This document shows, piece by piece, positions 22,117-29,139 of a stretch of 31,057 bases of DNA. Origin of the DNA: a virus; IMG/VR virus record IMGVR_UViG_3300017760_000044, positions 1 to 31,057 of that record. One strand, 5' to 3'. Each line of letters starts with the position of its first letter. Positions within the stretch are counted from its first letter, which is position 1. Both the position numbers and the translations under genes were made by a program. A model generated the notes under the pieces. It saw only the letters and a list, made by a program, of their open reading frames with translations. It made no database searches and had not been told where the DNA came from.

Positions 22117-24381
22117 ATGAGTACAGAATTTATAAATGACCAATGGCGTTTGCCTAACAATGAGAATAAAGACAAGCAGAGTAACTATTCTATGGACTTT
22201 GATGGTGCGAATAATGACCATATAGAAACTTCAAGTAATGTTGGTATATCAGGAAGCCAGTCAAGGAGTATGTCTGTATGGTTAAAAGGAGGCACGTCTA
22301 ATAATAATAAAAGTTGGCCTATGGCTGTTGCTTTTGGTCAAGGAAGCACAAATAAAGCAATGTGGATTGGTGGAGGTGGTTCACCTTCTGCTTATTGGTA
22401 TTTTGGTTGGTGGGGTGCGCCAAGTGCTACGTCTGGTGATTTAGCTACAACTATAAGGATGGATGCTGATAATGATTGGCACTTATTAACATCTACTTAT
22501 GATGGAACTACAGCTAAGGGTTATATTGACGGAGTTGAAGTTGTTTCTGCTGCAAGAACGATAAACACAACTGATAGTACATTAAAGATAGGAGAACATT
22601 TAAACGGCTCAGTTTATTGGGATGGCCAAATAGACGGAGTATCCATTTATAATTACGCACTTTCTTCAAGCCAAGTAACAACTCTTTATGGTTCAAGCTC
22701 TACTGGTATAGGTAATCCAATGAGTTTATCTCCAAAACCTGTTGCTTACTATCCTTTAGGAGACCAAGATGCTTTTAATGGAGCTAATTATTTAGTGCCT
22801 AATAGTTCTTTGAAAGATTATGTTTTTGATTTTGGTGGGAGTAGTAATGAAAAAATAACTACATCTAATTCTTCTTTAATTAATGGAGAATCTGCTGCAA
22901 GTTTTAGTTTATGGATAAAAGGTAAAACTGGACTTGCAAGTTATGATGGAATGCTTTGTTTCAGGAGTGGTAGTGATTATATTCTTATTATTGCAAGAGG
23001 CACAATTACATCTACAGAATTTCCAGTATGGATTCAACATAGTGGCGGTGGGGTTACTACATCTACATCTAATGCTATTGTTTCTTTAAATGAATGGAAT
23101 CATATTGTAGTTTCAGGTGCTGTTGGTGGTAAATGGAATATTTATGTAAATGGTGAGTTATCTACAACACAATCGCAAGCAAGTAATAATATAGCAGCTA
23201 TTTCTCAAGCATCAAGCTTTATTATTGGTCAAGACATTTCAAGTAGAGAGTTTGTAGGAGAAATGTCAAACGTTCAAATATTCAACACAGCACTACCAGC
23301 AACAGGTTCTAACTCAGTAGAAACTCTTTATAATAATGGTTCTCCACTTACTTCAATGACGGGATTTACTTCTTTACAAGGTTGGTGGAAATTAGATGCT
23401 TCTGATACTTATGATGGTACTAACTGGACGATTGAAGACCACGCTGGTTCTAACGATGGCACAAGCTCAGGAATGACACAAGCCAATTTGGTAGCTTCGG
23501 ATTTATCTTTCAAAACTTCTATTTCGCCCTTTGCTTTAGATTTTGATGCTGCGAGTGGTGATTATATAGAAATTTATAGTGGTACAGTTGGGAATTTACC
23601 ACCTTCTTTTAGTGTAGGAGCAAGTGATTCTCAAACTATTAGCTGTTGGGTAAAAAGTAACACAACAACAAATAATAATTTTATATGGTTACAAAGAGGT
23701 ACAACTACTTATTTAAGGGTTTACTTAAATTATCATAGTGGCACAGACAGCTATAGGGCAAATATAATAGTTAGAGATGATTCAAATGTTAGTGTTAGTG
23801 AATCTTCAAACGCAAATAATTTAGTAAATAGAAACCAATGGAATCACATAACTACTGTAATAGATAGAACAAATGCAAAACTTTATGTTTATGTCAATAA
23901 AGTTTTAACTGGAACTGGCACAGCTTTAGGTTCTTTAGGTGCTATTACTCAAATAACAGATGTTAATATGGGTAGAGATTCGTACGGTGGTGGAAGATAT
24001 TATTTTAATGGCAAACTTTCAAACTGTTCAATCTGGAACGCTGCTTTAACATCTGCACAAGTATCGGAACTTTATAACGAAGGAGTACCACAAAACCTAA
24101 ACAACCATAGTGCATATTCAAACTTAGTAAGCTGGTGGCAGTTAGGTAGTAATAGTTCTTTTAATACTAACTGGACTGTATTAGATGAAAAAGGTAGTAA
24201 CAATGGAACTTCTGCAAATATGGGAGAAGATGCTATAACTGACGGAGTAAATTCTTATGCTAATGGTTTGAGTTCTGGAATGGGTGGAGATGAAGTTATA
24301 GGAGATGCTCCTTATAGCACAGCAAATTCTCTAAGTGTGAATATGGATGTAGAAGATAGAGTTACAGATACACCAAGTTAA
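22117..24381 (+). CDS. Triple-LamG fibre-like protein
   Basis: A 754-aa protein built from three LamG/concanavalin-like domains, starting near residues 23 (NYSMDFDGANNDHIETS), 234 (DYVFDFGGSSNEKITTS) and 471 (PFALDFDAASGDYIEIY). Each has the SVWLKG/SLWIKG/SCWVKS strand and ends in a VSIYNYALSSSQVTTLYG-like segment. Linkers carry WWKLD and WWQLG motifs. Such domains bind glycans, so the protein may contact host polysaccharide. It starts one base after the preceding fibre gene and shares its LamG type, suggesting domain duplication. A tail fibre or a head-decorating fibre are both possible. Confidence 0.72.
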   Translation: MSTEFINDQWRLPNNENKDKQSNYSMDFDGANNDHIETSSNVGISGSQSRSMSVWLKGGTSNNNKSWPMAVAFGQGSTNKAMWIGGGGSPSAYWYFGWWGAPSATSGDLATTIRMDADNDWHLLTSTYDGTTAKGYIDGVEVVSAARTINTTDSTLKIGEHLNGSVYWDGQIDGVSIYNYALSSSQVTTLYGSSSTGIGNPMSLSPKPVAYYPLGDQDAFNGANYLVPNSSLKDYVFDFGGSSNEKITTSNSSLINGESAASFSLWIKGKTGLASYDGMLCFRSGSDYILIIARGTITSTEFPVWIQHSGGGVTTSTSNAIVSLNEWNHIVVSGAVGGKWNIYVNGELSTTQSQASNNIAAISQASSFIIGQDISSREFVGEMSNVQIFNTALPATGSNSVETLYNNGSPLTSMTGFTSLQGWWKLDASDTYDGTNWTIEDHAGSNDGTSSGMTQANLVASDLSFKTSISPFALDFDAASGDYIEIYSGTVGNLPPSFSVGASDSQTISCWVKSNTTTNNNFIWLQRGTTTYLRVYLNYHSGTDSYRANIIVRDDSNVSVSESSNANNLVNRNQWNHITTVIDRTNAKLYVYVNKVLTGTGTALGSLGAITQITDVNMGRDSYGGGRYYFNGKLSNCSIWNAALTSAQVSELYNEGVPQNLNNHSAYSNLVSWWQLGSNSSFNTNWTVLDEKGSNNGTSANMGEDAITDGVNSYANGLSSGMGGDEVIGDAPYSTANSLSVNMDVEDRVTDTPS

Positions 24382-24399
24382 AATTTTAAAATAAAAAAA

Positions 24400-24651
24400 A
24401 TGAATAATAGAAGTTATATAGTAATAGATTTAAGCGATACAGACAAAGTGCTTTTTTCTCAGGTTAATCAAAGCTCTGCACAAAGTATGCGAAGAAACTT
24501 AGCAAACACTCAAGGATTACTTTCTTATAGTGTTACACCAAGTTTTGTAACTGATGGTAGTTTACCTATTGTGGGAAGTGTTATGAACCAAACAGAAGCT
24601 CTTACGCTACTTAGTGGTAGCGACTGGACAGAGCCAATGCCAGAAGAATGA
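24400..24651 (+). CDS. Small protein between fibre and lysis genes
   Basis: An 83-aa protein (MNNRSYIVIDLSDTDKVLFS; SMRRNLANTQGLLSYSVTPS; LLSGSDWTEPMPEE). It is mixed strand/helix, with no membrane segment. It overlaps the next gene by 4 nt. I have a general impression that such short proteins with SxxxxRxNL and SDWxEP motifs follow fibre genes in flavobacterial phages. A fibre-assembly or structural role is possible but unproven. Confidence 0.6.
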   Translation: MNNRSYIVIDLSDTDKVLFSQVNQSSAQSMRRNLANTQGLLSYSVTPSFVTDGSLPIVGSVMNQTEALTLLSGSDWTEPMPEE

Positions 24652-24971
24652 ACAATTTAAAAAGTGTAAGAATGGATGACCACAATTTATTATTAGCATT
24701 AGCTGGTATTATATCAGCATTTGGAGTCAAAGAAATATGGGGAATAATAAAGCAAAAGATTGATATAGGTGCTAAAAAAGACGAAAGAGAAGAAAGTTTA
24801 TATACAAAACAGATTGAAATTCTTACTAATAAAATTACACAGCTAGAAACTAAGATAGAATTACTTATTGAAGAAAATATTCAACTAAGGGTTAAAGTTG
24901 TCAAGATGGAAGCGCGTTTAATAAATAGTGCAAAAAAAAAAGTAAATAGGAAAAATGAGAAAAGTAAATAA
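24648..24971 (+). CDS. Membrane-anchored coiled-coil protein, lysis candidate
   Basis: A 107-aa protein with one hydrophobic N-terminal segment (LLLALAGIISAFGVKEIWG, about residues 14-32) followed by a long charged coiled coil (about 40-95, EILTNKITQLETKIELLIEE) and a basic tail. It lies directly before and overlaps the endolysin gene. One-pass membrane plus periplasmic coiled coil is the form of an inner-membrane spanin or a regulator of the holin. Topology is inferred. Confidence 0.6.
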   Translation: MNNLKSVRMDDHNLLLALAGIISAFGVKEIWGIIKQKIDIGAKKDEREESLYTKQIEILTNKITQLETKIELLIEENIQLRVKVVKMEARLINSAKKKVNRKNEKSK

Positions 24972-25467
24972 AATTGTAATACATTATACAGCTACCAAAG
25001 AAGGTAACAATGTAAGTCCAGCCACTATAAAAAGATGGCATCTAAACAGAGGTTTTTCAGATATAGGTTACCATTATATTATTGGTATTGAAGGTAAAAT
25101 AAATGCTGGTAGGCCAGTATCAAGAGCTGGCGCACACGTTAAGAACGGCAATAGCGACAGCATCGGAATCTCATATGTTGGTGGCTTAGATTCTAACGGA
25201 AAAGCAAAAGATACAAGAACAGAAGCACAAAAAGCATCATTAATTAAAATACTAAAAGTATTAAAAAACATTTATCCACAAGCAAGTATTCACGGACATC
25301 GAGACTATTCACCTGACAGAGATGGCGATGGAGTTGAGGAACACGAATTTATGAAAATGTGTCCTTGTTTTTCAGCAGAAGTAGAATATTTAGAGCTACA
25401 ACCAAAATCTTTCAAACCAAAATCAAAAAAAGCAAAGGATAAATTAAATGGAAAAAAATCAAACTAA
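24955..25467 (+). CDS. N-acetylmuramoyl-L-alanine amidase (endolysin, Amidase_2)
   Basis: A 170-aa peptidoglycan amidase that cleaves the bond between N-acetylmuramic acid and L-alanine. Zinc ligands are expected at H10 (IVIHYTAT), H115 (IHGHRDYSP) and a cysteine of MCPCF (C136 or C138); GYHYIIG (38-44) is the second family motif. DRDGDGVEEHEF between them is an acidic loop. No signal peptide, so it depends on a holin for release. A basic tail (about 150-170, KPKSKKAKDKLNGKKS) may bind the cell wall. Neighbours are the coiled-coil membrane protein and the holin. Confidence 0.9.
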   Translation: MRKVNKIVIHYTATKEGNNVSPATIKRWHLNRGFSDIGYHYIIGIEGKINAGRPVSRAGAHVKNGNSDSIGISYVGGLDSNGKAKDTRTEAQKASLIKILKVLKNIYPQASIHGHRDYSPDRDGDGVEEHEFMKMCPCFSAEVEYLELQPKSFKPKSKKAKDKLNGKKSN

Positions 25468-25561
25468 CTTAGAGGACTTAATTAAGAGAATGGAAAACTT
25501 GCCAGTACCTGAACGTACTTGTAATATAGATGACGAAAACTGTGAAAGCTGTAGTGGATGA
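25448..25561 (+). CDS. 37-aa cysteine-containing small protein
   Basis: ATG 25448 overlaps the amidase end by 20 nt, and TGA 25559-25561 overlaps the holin ATG in an ATGA junction. The peptide is acidic (MEKNQTNLEDLIKRMENLPV, PERTCNIDDENCESCSG) and has C...C-x2-C at its end, possibly redox-active or metal-binding. Its place in the lysis cassette suggests a lysis-related role, but nothing shows it. Confidence 0.55.
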   Translation: MEKNQTNLEDLIKRMENLPVPERTCNIDDENCESCSG

Positions 25562-26001
25562 AGCAATTAAAAGATACTAAAATAGGAAAGTTCTTAGCTG
25601 AGAAAGCACCTGATGTTTTAGATGTTGCTGGTTCTTTATTGCCTGATGCTGGTTTATTAGGTGTAGTTAAAAATTTAATTGACAAAGATTCTAATTTAAC
25701 ACCAGAAGATAAACAACAAATACACGAACAATTAGTTGAATTATATAAGTTAGAAGTAGAAGATAGAAACTCAGCAAGACAACGTGAAGTTGAGATGGTT
25801 AAAGCTGGTAGTGAAGATTGGTTGATGAACTTTACTGGTATTGTTGGTTTAGGTGGGTTTGTATTGTTGTTGGTTGCAATAGTGTTTATACAAGTACCAG
25901 AACACAACAAAGAACTAATGATTCACACAACAGGAATTGTTGAAGGAATTGTTCTTTCAATTGTTGGATATTACTTTGGAAGTATAGCTAAAAAAAAGTA
26001 A
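25558..26001 (+). CDS. Holin (multi-pass membrane protein)
   Basis: A 147-aa protein. The N-terminal half is soluble-helical (PDVLDVAGSLLPDAGLLGVV; ELYKLEVEDRNSARQREVEM) and is followed by two membrane segments, about residues 89-110 (FTGIVGLGGFVLLLVAIVFI) and 122-142 (IHTTGIVEGIVLSIVGYYFG), and a KKK tail. The EDRNSARQREVEM run before two closing helices resembles the 3TM-type holins of phages of Gram-negative hosts. It sits right after the amidase, completing the lysis cassette. Confidence 0.75.
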   Translation: MKQLKDTKIGKFLAEKAPDVLDVAGSLLPDAGLLGVVKNLIDKDSNLTPEDKQQIHEQLVELYKLEVEDRNSARQREVEMVKAGSEDWLMNFTGIVGLGGFVLLLVAIVFIQVPEHNKELMIHTTGIVEGIVLSIVGYYFGSIAKKK

Positions 26002-26016
26002 ATAATTTATTTTTAT

Positions 26017-26039
26017 TATATTTAACAAAATTGTTAAAT
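26017..26039 (+). promoter_or_regulatory. 9-bp inverted repeat overlapping start of the phosphoesterase gene
   Basis: ATTTAACAA (26020-26028) and TTGTTAAAT (26031-26039) are perfect inverted copies separated by AA. The left arm overlaps a TATATTTA box (26017-26024), and the right arm runs into the ATG at 26038. No TTTG lies 19 nt upstream, so it may be an operator or a translational hairpin rather than a promoter. Confidence 0.5.
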
Positions 26040-27099
26040 GAAATCACACAAAAAAAGGTGGAAAGATTCAGGTAATCCACGTTACAGACTTAACACAGAC
26101 GAAGCACAAATCATTAACGATTATAGAAGGTTAAAACAAGAAGCAAAAGCTGAAGGTTTAAATCCTAATGATATTCATAGTGGTTGGATAAAGAACAAGA
26201 AAGCAAGTTTATATTTTAAAAATCCGAATTTTAAGAAAAACGATTTAAAGGAGTTTAAGCAACAATTATTAAACGACCTTAAAGAATACTCTCCAAACTT
26301 TCAAAAACTTCTTAAACCCAAAGTAAACGATGGTCATTGCTTATTAATATCACCAGCAGATATACACATTGGTAAATTATGTAAATCTTTTGTAAGTGGT
26401 GAAGAATATAATAAGCAGATAGCAGTACAAAGAACATTAGAAGCTATTGATGGTATATTACAAAAAAGTAATGGTTTTAACATAGATAAATTAGTTCTTG
26501 TTATTGGTAACGATGTAATGCACATTGATACACCAAGTGGTGGTAAAACTACAAAAGGGACTGTACAAGATGTTGATGGAATGTTTTTTGAGCATTTTCA
26601 TATTGCAAAACGTTTATATATAAATATAATTGAAACATTAGTTAGTTTTTATCCAGATTTACACGTTGTTTATAATAGTAGTAATCACGATTACTTAACT
26701 GGTTTTTGCTTGGCAGATACTATTGCAACATACTTTAGAAATAGCAAGAACATCACTTTCGATATTAGTTTACAACATAGAAAGTATTATACTTATTATA
26801 ATAATTTAATTGGTAGCACACACGGAGATGGTGCTAAGTGGGATTTACTACCTTTATTAATGGCTGATGAGTGTAAAGAATGGAGTGAATCAAAGTATAG
26901 ATATATGTTTACGCATCATTTACATCACAAAGTTTCAAAGGATTTAATCGGTTGCAGTTTAGAAAGTTTCCGTAGCCCATCGCCTTCGGACAGTTGGCAT
27001 CACAAGCAAGGTTACACTTCATCTAATAACCAAGCAATAGAGGGTTTTATCTTCTCTAAGAACAATGGCCAAGTAGCCAGAATTACACATTTATTTTAG
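26038..27099 (+). CDS. Calcineurin-like metallophosphoesterase
   Basis: A 353-aa phosphoesterase with a complete metal site: DIH (108-110), GND (157-159), NHD (216-218), HGD (262-264) and HHLHH (293-297). The N-terminal about 95 residues are basic and helical (YRRLKQEAKAEGLNPND), perhaps a DNA-binding part. Family members include SbcD/Mre11 nucleases and other phosphodiesterases; the substrate cannot be read from sequence. It stands alone between late lysis genes and the early promoter, with its own inverted-repeat control site. A role in host DNA degradation or recombination is a reasonable guess. Confidence 0.85.
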   Translation: MKSHKKRWKDSGNPRYRLNTDEAQIINDYRRLKQEAKAEGLNPNDIHSGWIKNKKASLYFKNPNFKKNDLKEFKQQLLNDLKEYSPNFQKLLKPKVNDGHCLLISPADIHIGKLCKSFVSGEEYNKQIAVQRTLEAIDGILQKSNGFNIDKLVLVIGNDVMHIDTPSGGKTTKGTVQDVDGMFFEHFHIAKRLYINIIETLVSFYPDLHVVYNSSNHDYLTGFCLADTIATYFRNSKNITFDISLQHRKYYTYYNNLIGSTHGDGAKWDLLPLLMADECKEWSESKYRYMFTHHLHHKVSKDLIGCSLESFRSPSPSDSWHHKQGYTSSNNQAIEGFIFSKNNGQVARITHLF

Positions 27100-27100
27100 A

Positions 27101-27120
27101 ATTAACATTTGATTGTTAAT
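27101..27120 (+). terminator. AT-rich hairpin after the phosphoesterase gene
   Basis: ATTAACA (27101-27107) pairs with TGTTAAT (27114-27120) around TTTGAT, immediately after the stop codon, followed by AAAG and a T run of five. With one G-C pair only it is a weak terminator, but it is the only one before the early promoter. Confidence 0.35.
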
Positions 27121-27136
27121 AAAGTTTTTAGTGTGT

Positions 27137-27170
27137 TTTGTAATTTGTATTATAATTATATATATATTTA
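27137..27170 (+). promoter_or_regulatory. Probable early promoter
   Basis: TTTG (27137-27140) and TATATTTA (27163-27170) resemble the Bacteroidota boxes, but with a 22-nt spacer and one mismatch. A second TTTG at 27144-27147 would give 15 nt. Location upstream of the structured leader and the early operon supports promoter function. Confidence 0.5.
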
Positions 27171-27214
27171 CAACCATAAACTTAAAAACAAACAAAATAT
27201 ATAAGGCAATTATA

Positions 27215-27240
27215 GACAGGAACAATAACCTATGACAAAC
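27215..27240 (+). repeat. 26-nt direct repeat, copy 1
   Basis: Starts GACAGGAACAATAACC and ends GACAAAC; identical to 27253-27278, with a 38-nt period. AGG and CCT inside it can pair around AACAATAA. Confidence 0.95.
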
Positions 27241-27252
27241 TTATAATGAATT

Positions 27253-27278
27253 GACAGGAACAATAACCTATGACAAAC
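27253..27278 (+). repeat. 26-nt direct repeat, copy 2
   Basis: Exact second copy of 27215-27240, separated by 12 nt. I saw no further full copy in the window. Confidence 0.95.
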
Positions 27279-27312
27279 AAATTCACGCCTTATATATTAT
27301 AAACAAACAATT

Positions 27313-27468
27313 ATGAGTAGAGAAATATCATACACAACAAGAACCTTTTACGTGCCAGCAGAGAAAATAGAAACGCTGGTTAAGTTTCAAGGCAAATGCA
27401 AAGAGAATGGACACAAATCTTATTCTGAAGTATTACTTAGTTTAATGGAAAAATATAATGAGCAATGA
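27313..27468 (+). CDS. 51-aa ribbon-helix-helix-like DNA-binding protein
   Basis: From ATG 27313 to TGA 27466-27468, overlapping the next ATG in an ATGA junction. The layout fits Arc/CopG-like proteins: a strand at about 5-14 (ISYTTRTFYV), helix 16-31 (AEKIETLVKFQGKCKE), a GHKSYS turn and helix 37-48 (SEVLLSLMEKYN). As the first gene after the early promoter and repeat-bearing leader, it may autoregulate that region; ribbon-helix-helix dimers commonly bind paired repeats. Assignment rests on secondary-structure pattern only. Confidence 0.65.
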   Translation: MSREISYTTRTFYVPAEKIETLVKFQGKCKENGHKSYSEVLLSLMEKYNEQ

Positions 27469-27782
27469 TACATTACCCTCATCCACATAACGAACAGCAC
27501 CATAATGATAATATTAACCATTGGTGGGCTTATGAAACTAACAGATATTTACAAGATAGATTAAGAAACTTAGTAATAAGAGCTAATTGGAACAAACGTA
27601 TTATCTGTAGAATACACCTAACAACAAATGACTTAGAAATACATCAACATAGATTTGAAAGGTTTATTTCACAATTAGAAAACATTGATAAGCAATTAAA
27701 AACAATTGCAATGCAATACAACGAACAAAGAATGAATAAATTAAAAACTATATTTACTAAAATTAAAAATTATGAAAATTAA
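27465..27782 (+). CDS. His/Asn-rich early protein, unknown function
   Basis: A 105-aa protein with a His/Asn-rich N-terminus (MIHYPHPHNEQHHNDNINHW) and a helical, basic remainder (HQHRFERFISQLENIDKQLK). The eight or so clustered histidines could bind a metal. It overlaps both neighbours (4 and 11 nt). No family is recognised. Confidence 0.6.
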   Translation: MIHYPHPHNEQHHNDNINHWWAYETNRYLQDRLRNLVIRANWNKRIICRIHLTTNDLEIHQHRFERFISQLENIDKQLKTIAMQYNEQRMNKLKTIFTKIKNYEN

Positions 27783-28146
27783 AGAATTAGCACAAAAATA
27801 TGATTTATCAAAAGATGACTTTTGGGAATTAAAAAGAGGTACAAGAAGTATGTGGATTATCACACACGATGCTTGTGAAAAGATAGCAGCAAAAGAAAAC
27901 ATACAATTTGGCGCACCAACTATATACAGAGATAGCAACCAAGATGTTGCAATAGTAGGAGATGCAAAACGTGGTAACAAGATTATCTGGTCAACTGGTG
28001 AAGCATCACCTAAGAACTGCAAAGCTCCTTATCCGTTTGCAATGGCCGAAAAGAGACTGAAGGACAGACTCGTTTTAAAATTAATAGATGCTTATCAGTA
28101 TTCAATATACTCAGATTCTGAAGCAGATAACTTTAAGAAACAATGA
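27772..28146 (+). CDS. Putative recombination-associated protein (annealing-protein candidate)
   Basis: A 124-aa protein: MKIKELAQKYDLSKDDFWEL, WIITHDACEKIAAKENIQFG, VAIVGDAKRGNKIIWSTGEA and YPFAMAEKRLKDRLVLKLID. The AMAEKR...R..LKL segment resembles the end of Rad52/Sak-type and related phage annealing proteins. A RecE/YqaJ-like exonuclease gene follows after one tiny gene, the usual partner arrangement. At 124 aa it is shorter than classical annealing proteins (about 180-260 aa), so the function is tentative. Confidence 0.5.
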   Translation: MKIKELAQKYDLSKDDFWELKRGTRSMWIITHDACEKIAAKENIQFGAPTIYRDSNQDVAIVGDAKRGNKIIWSTGEASPKNCKAPYPFAMAEKRLKDRLVLKLIDAYQYSIYSDSEADNFKKQ

Positions 28147-28241
28147 TAGAAACAAATGCAGTAGAACTAGCTACGCTTATTATGACAAGCGTGTTTGCTG
28201 GAATCGTATTTGCTATGGCAGTCGATTACTTTAAGAAATAA
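28143..28241 (+). CDS. 32-aa single-pass membrane peptide
   Basis: ATG 28143 overlaps the upstream stop in an ATGA junction, and TAA is at 28239-28241. The peptide (MIETNAVELATLIMTSVFAG, then IVFAMAVDYFKK) has one transmembrane segment and a KK end. Same length and style as the peptide at 1466, though not the same sequence. Function unknown. Confidence 0.55.
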   Translation: MIETNAVELATLIMTSVFAGIVFAMAVDYFKK

Positions 28242-28256
28242 ATCAAAAACTATATT

Positions 28257-28985
28257 ATGAAAAAGAATCACTTGAGTTACTCGGCTTTATGCCAGTTTAA
28301 GAAATCTCCTAACCATTTATTGGCTTACTGGAATAAAGAATTAAAAACTACAGATGCAATGCAGTTTGGAACTATAATACACAAGATGTTATTAGAGCCA
28401 GATACATTCACTAAAGAGTTTGCAATTTTTGAAGGTGCAAGGCGAGCTGGTAAACAATGGATTGAGTTCAAAGAACAGAATGAAGGTAAAACACTAATTA
28501 AGCAACAAGAATTAGATGATGCAAACAAAATAATTAACAACGCTATGTTACATCCAGTATTAATTGAAATGATGCAAAATAAAGTAGATACTGAAATTAA
28601 ATTAGAGTGGCAACATAAAGATGTTAATTTTAAAGGCTTTGCAGACCTTCTAACAACGTTTAACGGCAAGAAGTGCATAGTAGATATAAAAACTACTAAT
28701 GATGCTGGTAAACGCTTTGAACGTGATTTATACTATAATGATTATAAAATGCAGTTAGCAATGTATCAAGACCAATATGATAAAGATACAGATGCTTATA
28801 TTGTAGCAATAGAAACTACAACACCATTTAATGTACAGATATATAAATTAGATGATAGTTTATTATTTAAAGGTTGGATGGATTATGATTATTATACAGA
28901 TAAATTCAAAGAATGGAACGGAGAGCCTCAAGGTTACTCAAGTGATATTGTAGAAGTAAAAACAGAAACAGAAGAAATATTATGA
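28257..28985 (+). CDS. RecE/YqaJ-like exonuclease (PD-(D/E)xK)
   Basis: A 242-aa nuclease. YSALCQFKKSPNHLLAYW (8-25) is the typical opening of RecE C-terminal/DUF3799-like exonucleases. It is followed by FGTIIHKMLLEP (H42), a metal-binding D130 in GFADLL, and DIKTT (143-147) as the D-x-K motif, then a NDYKMQLAMYQ segment (161-171). It would resect DNA ends for annealing-type recombination with the protein at 27772. It ends by ATGA overlap with a small membrane protein. Confidence 0.85.
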   Translation: MKKNHLSYSALCQFKKSPNHLLAYWNKELKTTDAMQFGTIIHKMLLEPDTFTKEFAIFEGARRAGKQWIEFKEQNEGKTLIKQQELDDANKIINNAMLHPVLIEMMQNKVDTEIKLEWQHKDVNFKGFADLLTTFNGKKCIVDIKTTNDAGKRFERDLYYNDYKMQLAMYQDQYDKDTDAYIVAIETTTPFNVQIYKLDDSLLFKGWMDYDYYTDKFKEWNGEPQGYSSDIVEVKTETEEIL

Positions 28986-29137
28986 AGAAGTTAGCAATAA
29001 TAGGTGGTTTATCTTTAATGACTGCTGGTGCAACTAATATGATTATGCACAAACAAAAATTAGATTTAAATCCTAATACATTTGCAATAGCTACAGGAGG
29101 TTTTTTTGTAGCTGTAGGAATAACATATAAATTTTAA
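28982..29137 (+). CDS. 51-aa two-pass membrane protein
   Basis: ATG 28982 overlaps the exonuclease stop (ATGA); TAA is at 29135-29137. Two hydrophobic segments, LAIIGGLSLMTAGATNMIM and FAIATGGFFVAVGITYKF, are joined by the basic loop HKQKLDL. Overlap coupling supports a real gene. Function unknown; small early membrane proteins may act on host envelope or exclusion. Confidence 0.6.
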   Translation: MKKLAIIGGLSLMTAGATNMIMHKQKLDLNPNTFAIATGGFFVAVGITYKF

Positions 29138-29139
29138 TT

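Larger units (their letters stand above)
27196..27298 (+). ncRNA. Structured early leader: three-way junction with twin identical loops
   Basis: Outer stem AATATATAAGGC (27196-27207) / GCCTTATATATT (27287-27298), 12 bp. Inside are two adjacent arms: ATTATA (27209-27214) / TATAAT (27242-27247) and GAATT (27248-27252) / AATTC (27280-27284). Each closes a 27-nt loop made of the same 26-nt repeat plus one base. The two arm stems differ in sequence yet both pair, while the loops are identical, a pattern expected of selected RNA hairpins. It starts about 25 nt after the promoter box and ends 14 nt before the start codon at 27313. A DNA role (operator or origin) is the alternative. Confidence 0.6.

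Noticed and set aside
26608-26615. AAACGTTT followed by TATATA inside the phosphoesterase gene as a third late promoter
   Set aside because: The ATATAAC partner block at 13-nt spacing is absent and the site lies mid-gene, in a coding run for AKRLYIN.
27215-27278. Two identical 26-nt repeats as a CRISPR fragment
   Set aside because: Only two copies, a 12-nt gap too short for a spacer, no cas genes, and pairing stems around each copy indicate a leader element.
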